Source of the DNA: Planctomycetota bacterium
GTDB taxonomy: Bacteria; Planctomycetota; J058; JAJDCQ01
Reading direction: 5' to 3'
DNA: 41,917 bases
Assembly (NCBI GenBank): GCA_029260755.1
Contig: JAJDCQ010000143.1
Span: 1 to 41,917 of the forward strand
Positions 9,501 through 15,318 of this stretch are shown here, one piece after another. The notes under the pieces were generated by a model that worked only from the letters and a program-made list of their open reading frames with translations, searched no databases and was not told the origin of the DNA. Position 1 is the first letter of the stretch. The number at the start of each line of letters is the position of its first letter. The position numbers were made by a program, and so were the translations under genes.

Positions 9501-9851
9501 GCCGGCGTGATCGAGCGATCGATCTGGCTCGAGAGCCGCCAGGCGAACATGCTCGGTCGAGACGTCGTCTGCACCGACCTCCAGCTCGCGCCCGGGATCG
9601 ACGAGCCCGTGCTCGAGGACGTCACGCCCGACGATCCGCCCGACGAGGCCGCCACCCACGACGCCGCGCCCGCGCCGGCGCGCTCGTTCCTGGCGCAGAT
9701 GTTCGCCGGCGCGATCGAGAGCTCGATCAAGCGCGAGTCGCGACGACTCTCCGAGCTCGGGCGCGACACGCCCGACCCGGACGAGGAGACCGCCGAGACG
9801 CGCTCGCTCCTCGACCAGCTCCTGCGTGGGCGAGGCGGGCGGGAGACGTAG
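6570..9851 (+). CDS. Membrane Ser/Thr protein kinase with two kinase domains
   Basis: This 1093-residue protein carries two Hanks-type kinase domains. After a proline/arginine-rich tail (1-130), kinase 1 spans about 135-395: glycine loop IGRGATG, AIK lysine, catalytic HGDLKPEN (about 253), DFG, and APE as APEL. A hydrophobic pair follows (about 457-511, rich in V/A/L), which would return the chain to the cytoplasm. Kinase 2 spans about 595-890: LGAGAHG, ALK lysine, HGDLSPRN (about 751) and DLG in place of DFG. Both loops read HGD and not HRD, and kinase 2 also lacks the loop lysine, so kinase 2 may be weak or regulatory. The tail has a duplicated motif, AG.IE.SI..ESR....LGRD (about 980-1000 and 1047-1068). 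The start is set by GGAGGTG eight bases before ATG. Substrates are unknown. Confidence 0.93.
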   Translation: MSPEVFISRQDRPPDRDRPARREEHDETEAPERERAEGDHGPDSAPPPRTVDAPEPPSPADAERSESAEPSPPPAPPRTRRAARSSRRASRSHTSARRRSRRERSRRAVRADRPAPTTVLEGLPHPGDVVGSGARSYRILREIGRGATGVVFEAERTDGLPARFAIKVPRTPRAVDRIVAEARAATRIEHHRIARVVDAQPDGDPPFIVLERAARGDLRRALVEADGRFPVDRALALFRAVGGAVAYAHERGVIHGDLKPENVLIDEDGDPKVCDFGAGVAREERAACLANSLTGLDDDLVGRVRGTFGYLAPELWDGARPTTRTDVFSLGVLLYELLTGRRPVGSFAPARRHAAGVPDWLDAILERALAADPEDRPADASVLVGEIERARCASAALAAAAAEADAVADAVIGAMRGSRATEHRRAIRRLEEVRDEAMIHGLIAPVLAARERRRRPLTAGAIGVWAAILVGSFVSVALGSLGAAPAALQVAIVGFLVAWPVLPVLVWLLGTSARSTQEALERARRALPSPLTAGPLERSLGAGPILLPLRLRRLVQAERRLGLREAPAGDRPPRPTSSRLAVGRDRSASAFRPGQLVGPWVLESLLGAGAHGEVWRARPVRRAEEDPNAEDPFRLESGEAGETAADGAGPPPAAGEAPEVVALKLPRNAASVGALARERDATRLLPDAEGFRRVVASDLDASPAWVAMELIEGRDLAVLLDDDGPFPAPEATRLVLELADSLAIAHEAGLVHGDLSPRNVIVDADGHPHLSDLGAARSLDELRQGISFSLSMSVHGTGGFAALGTLSCTAPEVLDGQRPDFRSDIYSLGAVAYAAFTGRRPVGCLGPLEAGELPRALADVVRRCLDPDRTRRYANAASAARAIRRALAFVDLRVSRALADLDPDARYAYYRLAEKLLAARVSRQTDRPLRTRLLRLLVHARRERERADDERRAPRRGRAGRGERAVEPSTPPRRRRLAGVIERSIWLESRQANMLGRDVVCTDLQLAPGIDEPVLEDVTPDDPPDEAATHDAAPAPARSFLAQMFAGAIESSIKRESRRLSELGRDTPDPDEETAETRSLLDQLLRGRGGRET

Positions 9852-9867
9852 CCTCGATGTCGTGGGT

Positions 9868-10068
9868 TTCGCCTTCGGCGAAGGGGATGGAACCACGGAG
9901 ACACGGAGGATCCCCTGCTCAGCCTCGTCCGGCCTCGACCTCGGCGCTTCGATGGAGCGTCTCTTTCGGACCCGACTCGGCGTCTACGGGCGCGGCGTTT
10001 CTCCCCGACGGAGATCGGGCGCCGGCGACGAGAGATCCTCCGTGCCTCCGTGCCTCGGTGGTTCCATC
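9868..10068. repeat. Intergenic element bounded by inverted copies of the accacggagacacggagg repeat
   Basis: The left part has a small palindrome (ttcgccttcggcgaa, 9868-9882) followed by gatggaaccacggagacacggagga up to 9910, described here in two overlapping pieces: gatggaaccacggag and acacggagga. The right part (10036-10068) is its inverted counterpart with one extra cacggagg-type unit. About 125 bp lie between. The same left block recurs at 41753-41785 with 30 of 33 bases identical. It lies between two converging genes and contains no ORF worth calling. Confidence 0.7.
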
Positions 10069-10114
10069 ATCATCACCGCTTCGACGACGAGCGCCGTCTC
10101 GCCCTCCGGCGGGG

Positions 10115-10849
10115 TCAGCGCTGCGCGGTGTTCCCGTAGACGAACCAGCCGCCCGCCGCGGCGATCGCCGCCGGCACGAGCCAGTTCACGAGGACGCCCG
10201 CTCCCGGCAGGAGCGTGTGCGAGAGGCCGATGAAGCCGGCCGCGAAGAGGGCGGTGTAGAGAACGCCGCGGGTCTCCGCGGTGGCGTCGGTCGGCGCGTC
10301 CGCCTGGTTCCACTCCTTCAGGCTCGACTTGCCCCGGCCCGGTCCGGCCGGCGCCGCGCCCGTGCCGGCGTCCGCGAGCTGATCGCGGTGCACGACGGTC
10401 GCGGCCTGGCAGTCCTCGCAGACGATGCCTTCGGGCCGATACGCGGCGCTCGGATCGGAGATCTTCTCGCCGCACTCGATGCAGTGGTAGGTCGGGCGCT
10501 TGCCCCGGGCCTCGGCGCGACGGCGGACGCTCTCGGCGCGCTCGCCCTCGTAGACCTCCTTCGCCTGATCCAGATCCTTCAATCCGATCTCGGCCAGGAT
10601 CGCCTGGCGCGTCCGGACGGAGACCTCGTAGCGGGCGACGTTGACGTCGCGCCCGCACTGACGGCACTCGAACGAGGTGCCGGCGCGATGGCTGCCGACG
10701 CGGTACTTCTTGCCGCAGGTGCAGTCGACGACGATCTTCTCGCCCGGGCGCTTGTTCCGCCGAAGGCGAGCGCGGGGACGACGGGCGGACGAGCGCGGCT
10801 TTCGCCGGCTGTGGTTGGGGCGAGCGCGACGGCTCTCGGAAACGGTCAT
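10115..10849 (-). CDS. Zinc-ribbon membrane protein with DksA/TraR-like cysteine pairs
   Basis: The 244-residue product starts with a strongly basic 35-residue tail. Two cysteine clusters follow: C43, C45, C62, C65 (VDCTCGKKY and CRQCG) and C123, C126, C144, C147 (CIECGEKI and CEDC). Each has the spacing of a zinc ribbon. The second resembles the general ICxxCG form of DksA/TraR-like fingers, though nothing else supports that function. Two hydrophobic stretches near the C-terminus (about 192-215 and 220-238) would anchor it in the membrane with the ribbons in the cytoplasm. GGAG precedes the ATG. It has its own promoter candidate at 10947-10974. Function is unknown; nucleic-acid or protein binding is inferred. 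Confidence 0.85.
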   Translation of the reverse strand: MTVSESRRARPNHSRRKPRSSARRPRARLRRNKRPGEKIVVDCTCGKKYRVGSHRAGTSFECRQCGRDVNVARYEVSVRTRQAILAEIGLKDLDQAKEVYEGERAESVRRRAEARGKRPTYHCIECGEKISDPSAAYRPEGIVCEDCQAATVVHRDQLADAGTGAAPAGPGRGKSSLKEWNQADAPTDATAETRGVLYTALFAAGFIGLSHTLLPGAGVLVNWLVPAAIAAAGGWFVYGNTAQR

Positions 10850-10946
10850 GGTGAGCTCCGACTTCGAGCATGGCGCGGCGCTTCGCCGCGCAGAGTGACG
10901 AGCGGACGCTCCCCCTCCTGGGGAGCCGCGGGCTCGTTGGCGCGAG

Positions 10947-10974
10947 AGCCTACTCGGCCTGCCGCGGAAGTCAA
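10947..10974 (-). promoter_or_regulatory. Candidate promoter for the zinc-ribbon gene
   Basis: On the minus strand TTGACT (10974-10969) and TAGGCT (10952-10947) are separated by 16 bases, about 100 bp before the ATG at 10849. It sits between the end of the acyltransferase gene and the zinc-ribbon gene, so the latter is probably transcribed separately from the upstream operon. Confidence 0.45.
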
Positions 10975-11003
10975 CCCATCACCCGAAAAAACGCCTTAAG
11001 CGC

Positions 11004-11861
11004 TTATCGGGCAGCCCTCTGCGCGGCGAGGATCTCGCGCTCCTCGTCGGCGAGCACCTGGAGGTGCCTCATCGTCTGGTCGGTCACTGCCTGGTAGGTC
11101 GCCGCGTTCTTCCGACGCTTCGCCAGCTCGGAGAAGTCGAGCGGCTCGCCCACGATCACGTTCAGGGGAACGCTCCGGGTGAGGTTCCGGTAGAGCTGCA
11201 CCGGCAGCCACTTCGCGAGCCCGTTGATGAACACGGGCACGACGACGGCGCCGTTCTGCCAGGCGGAGAAGACGAGACGGCCGGTGCCGCCCTGCCCGGG
11301 CAACAGCGTGTGCGGGTCGCCGGTCCGGTTGCGGGTGCCCTCGGGATGGAAGCCGATGAAGGCCTCGGGCGTGCTCGTGAGCTCGCTGATGATCCTCATC
11401 GAGAGGGCGTTCATCCGCGCCTTCTTCCGATCGCGGAAGATCGGCGGCCACATCGATCCGCCCGCGAAGATCACGTTCAGGAGCATCCCGATCGGGTTGT
11501 CGTAGAAGAACTTCGCCCGCACCGGGAAGTACCCGACGCGCCGCTGCGCGTTGATCGCGAACTGGATCGTCGAGATCGCGAAGAGATCCCAGAACGTCAG
11601 GTGGTTCGCGACGACCACGAGCGGCTTGTCGGCGGGGACGTCGCGGAGGATCTCCGGGCGGATGACGTTGACGGTTCGCTGGGTGAAGCGATTCGCGAAC
11701 GTCGCGAAGAAGTAGTAGTTCCACCGGCGCGCGATCCACTTGTAGGTCGGATCGTAGTTGACCGAGCGGATGACCCGGTAGATCGACCGCTCCATGTGAT
11801 GGAGCAGACGGAGCTCGCGCGGATCGCGGCGCATGTCAATGGGGGCGGCTCGGCGGGACAT
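11004..11861 (-). CDS. PlsC-type 1-acyl-glycerol-3-phosphate / lysophospholipid acyltransferase
   Basis: At 285 residues this matches the PlsC/LPLAT family, which moves an acyl chain from acyl-CoA or acyl-ACP to a lysophospholipid at the inner membrane. The HX4D catalytic motif is NHLTFWD (H87, D92). The phosphate-binding motif is FHPEGTRNR (171-179), close to the usual FPEGTR. The first ~80 residues are longer than in minimal PlsC proteins and contain an aromatic stretch (WNYYFFATF) that may lie on the membrane. The ATG at 11861 has a poor ribosome binding site, so a later in-frame ATG (11834 or 11795) is possible. It follows the EamA gene by 33 bp. The exact acceptor lipid is not determinable. 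Confidence 0.9.
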   Translation of the reverse strand: MSRRAAPIDMRRDPRELRLLHHMERSIYRVIRSVNYDPTYKWIARRWNYYFFATFANRFTQRTVNVIRPEILRDVPADKPLVVVANHLTFWDLFAISTIQFAINAQRRVGYFPVRAKFFYDNPIGMLLNVIFAGGSMWPPIFRDRKKARMNALSMRIISELTSTPEAFIGFHPEGTRNRTGDPHTLLPGQGGTGRLVFSAWQNGAVVVPVFINGLAKWLPVQLYRNLTRSVPLNVIVGEPLDFSELAKRRKNAATYQAVTDQTMRHLQVLADEEREILAAQRAAR

Positions 11862-11894
11862 GGTCGGGAGATGATGGTCACCGCGCGCGAGCGG

Positions 11895-12980
11895 TCAAGC
11901 CTCCGACGGGACGCTCCGCGGACGGGCCGGCGGGAGCCCCGTCGCGACGCCGACGACGACGAGCCCCGCGCCGGCGAGGGCGAGGGCGGTGAGCGGCTCG
12001 CCGAAGGCGGCCCACCCGGCGAGGAGCGCGACGACCGGCATCAGGTTCGTCGCCAGGGCCGCGCGCGAGCTGCCGAGGCGGGCGATCCCGGCGGCGTAGG
12101 CGAACTGCGCCCACACGTTCGCGATCACGATCGTGTAGGCGAGCGCGAGGACGGCGTCGCCCGAGACACGGAGGGCGGCGATCCCATCACCGAGGCCGGG
12201 CAGGCCGAGCGCGATCACGATGGGCGTGCCCGACGCGAAGGTGATCGCCGTGACCCGCCCGCTCCCGTAGCGGCGGACCCAGGGCGACATGGCCGTCGCG
12301 AAGCTCGCCCAGACGATGCTCGCGGCGCCGATGAAGAGGTCGCCGAACAGCGTCTCGCGGGCGACGCTCAGCCCCTGCCCGCGTCCGACCGCGACGAGGA
12401 CGACGCCGATCACGCTCAGGAGAACGCCCGCGAAGAGGCGCCCGACCGCGGCGCTCGAGGTCCGCCCGTCGGCGCCACGATGGCGGCCTATGACGGTCTC
12501 GTAGACGGCGACCTGGAGCGGGACGGTGCCCATGATCGTGCCGGCGTTGCCCGACGCCGTGTTCGCCAGGCCGGTGATGAAGAGGGTCTGGTAGATCCCG
12601 TGCCCGAGGACGCCGAGCCCGATCACGGTGAGGAGACCGCGGCCAGCGAGACGCGCCCGGGCGGCCGGCTGACCGCGGGCCCACGCGCGCCGGTGCGCGA
12701 CGCTCGCCAGGCCGGCCATCACGACCGACGCGATCGCGTAGCGGAGCGCGTTCCACGCGTAGGGGTCCATCACCCGGAGACCGACCTTGATCGCGGCGAA
12801 GTTGAGGCCCCAGGCGAGGGCGACCGATCCGCAGAGGGCGTACGCGAACGCCCGCGACCCCGACGCGACGGGCTCGCTCGGCCCCTCGGGCTCGGCGGGC
12901 GGAACGGACGTGGTGGCGGTCGGTCTCTCGGGCGGCGAGGGCGGCCCGGGCGCGTCGGACGGCGCGCCGGGTCGACTCAA
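11895..12980 (-). CDS. EamA/DMT-family transporter
   Basis: About ten hydrophobic helices arranged as two EamA halves mark this as a drug/metabolite transporter superfamily exporter, about 361 residues. The first half contains ALAWGLNFAAIKVGL, a typical first helix; the second ends with ALAGAGLVVVGV. No upstream ATG or GTG gives a sensible N-terminus. The likely start is the TTG at 12980-12978, which overlaps the stop codon of the cysteine dioxygenase gene (TTGA) and has GAGGA upstream, so translation is probably coupled. A proline-rich N-terminal tail of about 40 residues precedes helix 1. Substrates of this superfamily include amino acids and their derivatives; pairing with cysteine dioxygenase suggests a sulfur compound, but that is inference. 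Confidence 0.88.
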   Translation of the reverse strand: MSRPGAPSDAPGPPSPPERPTATTSVPPAEPEGPSEPVASGSRAFAYALCGSVALAWGLNFAAIKVGLRVMDPYAWNALRYAIASVVMAGLASVAHRRAWARGQPAARARLAGRGLLTVIGLGVLGHGIYQTLFITGLANTASGNAGTIMGTVPLQVAVYETVIGRHRGADGRTSSAAVGRLFAGVLLSVIGVVLVAVGRGQGLSVARETLFGDLFIGAASIVWASFATAMSPWVRRYGSGRVTAITFASGTPIVIALGLPGLGDGIAALRVSGDAVLALAYTIVIANVWAQFAYAAGIARLGSSRAALATNLMPVVALLAGWAAFGEPLTALALAGAGLVVVGVATGLPPARPRSVPSEA

Positions 12981-13537
12981 GCGAACTCGTCCTCGAGCGT
13001 GTAGCGGAGGGCGACCCGTTCGACCTTGCCCGACTCGAGACAGTAGACGTTGATGTCCTTCAACGGCCGCGCGTAGACGTGCAGGGTGACCAGATCCTCG
13101 TTGGAGGTGTTGGCGAGCTGGTGGATCTCGTCGTAGTCGACATCCGATGTGCTCCCGTCCGAGGTGAGCTGCTCCTCCCGGGCGAGCTTCAGGGTCACCC
13201 GGCCCGGCTCGGGCACGCCGGCGACCTCGTAGATCCGCGAGGTGAGGGTGCCGCGACAGACCCGCGTGCAGTTGAGGGAGCCGGCGTGGTCGTGGACGGT
13301 CGTCACCTGCCCGGGCCGCCAGCAGAGCACGAGCATGTCGAAGCGCGGCGTCCGGCAGAGGAGATTGCGGGCGTAGCTCTCCTCCGCGAAGAAGATGTGC
13401 TGCTTGACGAGCTCGCGGCACAGGTCGAGCCGGTCGAACAACGCCCGGAGCTGCTCGAGGCGGAGCTCCGTCGGCGGGATGTTCATCATCTCGAGGATGA
13501 AGTCGTCCAGCGAGATCGTCGTCGTCGCGTCACCCAC
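12977..13537 (-). CDS. Cysteine dioxygenase-family cupin protein
   Basis: The 186-residue product fits the type I cysteine dioxygenase family, which uses Fe(II) and O2 to turn cysteine into cysteine sulfinate. The iron ligands are H82 and H84 in VHDHAGS and H139 in IHQLANTS. Y155 in HVYARPL matches the active-site tyrosine. The residue equivalent to the mammalian cross-link cysteine is N89, with a cysteine one place later (C90), so a Cys-Tyr cofactor is doubtful; bacterial members commonly lack it. The start is the GTG at 13537, with GAGG close by. It is 34 bp after the PDZ/cyclase-fold gene and overlaps the exporter. A related thiol dioxygenase with another substrate is possible. Confidence 0.85.
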   Translation of the reverse strand: MGDATTTISLDDFILEMMNIPPTELRLEQLRALFDRLDLCRELVKQHIFFAEESYARNLLCRTPRFDMLVLCWRPGQVTTVHDHAGSLNCTRVCRGTLTSRIYEVAGVPEPGRVTLKLAREEQLTSDGSTSDVDYDEIHQLANTSNEDLVTLHVYARPLKDINVYCLESGKVERVALRYTLEDEFA

Positions 13538-13571
13538 CCTCGACCGTCCCTTCGATGCGCGCTCGGCGCGG

Positions 13572-15152
13572 CTAGCGCTTGACGCCGCCCTTCTTCGTCT
13601 CCGCGACGAAGCGATCCTTGAACCGGACGCAGTCGGCCACCGCCAGGAGCGAGAACGCGGTCGAGACGACCGGGTCGTCCTCGCCCATCACGCGGTGGCG
13701 GCTCACCCAGCGCCCGTCCATGTGCTGGCGCGCCGAGAGCCAGTCGATGATGACCTGCGCCCAGGCGAACCGACGTCCGTCGGCGGTCTCGATCGGGTGC
13801 TCATCGTACTCGGAGAGGGCGTCCGTCACCGCGCGGAGCCAGTAGAACTGCAGCCCCATGTCGAAGCCGACGCCGCCCGCGTCCCCGAAGCCCGGGTTCC
13901 GGCGGGCCGTGAAGTTGTCGAGGAGCCAGCCGAGCGCCGCCTGCACCCGCGGCGACCGCCGGTCGGCGCCGAGACGCAGGAGCGTTCGGAGGCCGTCGGC
14001 CGTCGCCGAGCCGTACGACGCGACGATCCACTGATCGGTCCCCGAGACGGGGAGCTGACCCGCCTTGCCCTCTCCCGGCGCGAAGTGGAACCCGCCGTCG
14101 TGGGCCGGGCTCGCGCCGTCGGGGCGGGCGCCGTCGGCGATGAGGCCGTAGTTCTGGCGCGCCTCGAGGTAGGTGCGGACGGCCTCGACCGAGGCGTCCG
14201 CCAGGCTTAGGTCATCACCCGACAAGGCGAGCCCCTCGATCGCGATCGAGGTGACCGACAGATCGCCCCGCTGGCCGCCCGGCTGATCGATGTCCAGGTA
14301 GTTCCAGGCGCCCCGATGCTCGCCGAAGTCGCCGGCGGCCCCGCCCGCGACGCCGAGCTGACGCTTCTGGAGGTAGCTGCGGAGAGAGGCGACCGCCTCG
14401 GCGCTCCCCTCCGGGTCGAGCCGGTGGAGCGCCGCGGCGGCGAGCGGCGCGGCGTAGTTGCGGAACTCGCCCCGGGCGCCGCCCGCGACGCCGGCCTGGG
14501 CGGGGTCGCACCGCGCCGTGACCTCGGTCCGCACCTGAGCGACGAGCGCGGCGATCTGCTCCTCGCGACGCAGCCGGGCCACCTCGGGCGCGCGGGAGAT
14601 CGCGTAGAGGGCGAGCGCCCGCTTCGCCGCGGCGCCGGGCGTCCCCGGGTCGCCCTTGGCGGCCTCCTCGAGGAGGAAGACGACGGCCCGCTTGGTGGCC
14701 GCCCGGGCAGCCTTCGACGGATCGTAGGCATCGACGTCGACGGCGAGCTCGGTCGTGACGCCGTCCTCCCGCACCACCCGGAAGCGCACCCGACGACCGG
14801 GCTTCCAGGAGCGGAAGTCCTCGACCGCGCCCTTGGCGCCCTCGATCGGACGGCGCCGGTCGATCTCGACGATGACGTCCTTCGGCCGGAAGCCCGCCCG
14901 CTCCGCCGGCGTGCCCGGCTGGATCTGGACGACGTAGACCGCCTCGCTCCCGTAAGTCTCCTGCTCCTTGTTGGAGAGGTTACGGATGACGAGCCCGACC
15001 CAGCCGCGGCGATGGTCCTCGCCCGCCTCGTCGTCCGCCGCCGGCGCCGGAAGTGGCCCCGCGACGATCCCGAGGCCCAGGGCGAGGGCGAGGACGACGA
15101 TGAGCGCTGGCGCAGCCAGCCCGAGCCGGCGCCGCGCGAGGTTGTCCGCCAT
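13572..15152 (-). CDS. Exported PDZ protein with terpenoid cyclase/prenyltransferase-like alpha-toroid domain
   Basis: Starting at the ATG at 15152 (AGGGAG seven bases upstream; the upstream in-frame GTG lacks a site) the protein is 526 residues. A signal peptide covers about 1-38 (LALALGLGIVAGPLPAPAA). A PDZ-like domain follows at about 48-135, with VYVVQIQPGTPAERAGFRPKD, a typical PDZ core. The remainder (about 160-520) is repeated pairs of helices with motifs such as YLEARQNYG, DGGFHF, ALGWLLDNF and WLSARQHMDGRW, characteristic of squalene-cyclase-like and prenyltransferase-like toroids. No DXDD cyclase motif is seen, so it is more likely a non-enzymatic scaffold. It heads the operon with cysteine dioxygenase, EamA and PlsC. 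Confidence 0.82.
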   Translation of the reverse strand: MADNLARRRLGLAAPALIVVLALALGLGIVAGPLPAPAADDEAGEDHRRGWVGLVIRNLSNKEQETYGSEAVYVVQIQPGTPAERAGFRPKDVIVEIDRRRPIEGAKGAVEDFRSWKPGRRVRFRVVREDGVTTELAVDVDAYDPSKAARAATKRAVVFLLEEAAKGDPGTPGAAAKRALALYAISRAPEVARLRREEQIAALVAQVRTEVTARCDPAQAGVAGGARGEFRNYAAPLAAAALHRLDPEGSAEAVASLRSYLQKRQLGVAGGAAGDFGEHRGAWNYLDIDQPGGQRGDLSVTSIAIEGLALSGDDLSLADASVEAVRTYLEARQNYGLIADGARPDGASPAHDGGFHFAPGEGKAGQLPVSGTDQWIVASYGSATADGLRTLLRLGADRRSPRVQAALGWLLDNFTARRNPGFGDAGGVGFDMGLQFYWLRAVTDALSEYDEHPIETADGRRFAWAQVIIDWLSARQHMDGRWVSRHRVMGEDDPVVSTAFSLLAVADCVRFKDRFVAETKKGGVKR

Positions 15153-15235
15153 GCCGCTCCCTTCCACCGATCTCCGTCGGGGACGCCGACCCGCTCCGCG
15201 ACGCTCTGTGGTCTCGGGGGTTGCGCCTCCGGAGC

Positions 15236-15264
15236 AATGTAGTCGGGGCGCGGGAGACGGGCAA
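15236..15264 (-). promoter_or_regulatory. Candidate promoter of the PDZ-cyclase-fold / CDO / EamA / PlsC operon
   Basis: On the minus strand TTGCCC (15264-15259) and TACATT (15241-15236) have a 17-base spacer. The site sits in the 166-bp gap upstream of the ATG at 15152. Confidence 0.45.
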
Positions 15265-15318
15265 GCGAGGCGGGGCGGCCCGCCCGCGACGCGAGGTCAG
15301 GGGAGGCCCGCCCGAGGA

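Noticed and set aside
12980..13421. Longer N-terminus for the EamA transporter
   Set aside because: This part of the frame lies inside the cysteine dioxygenase gene and gives Arg/His/Pro-rich sequence with no helix; the TTG overlap start fits better.
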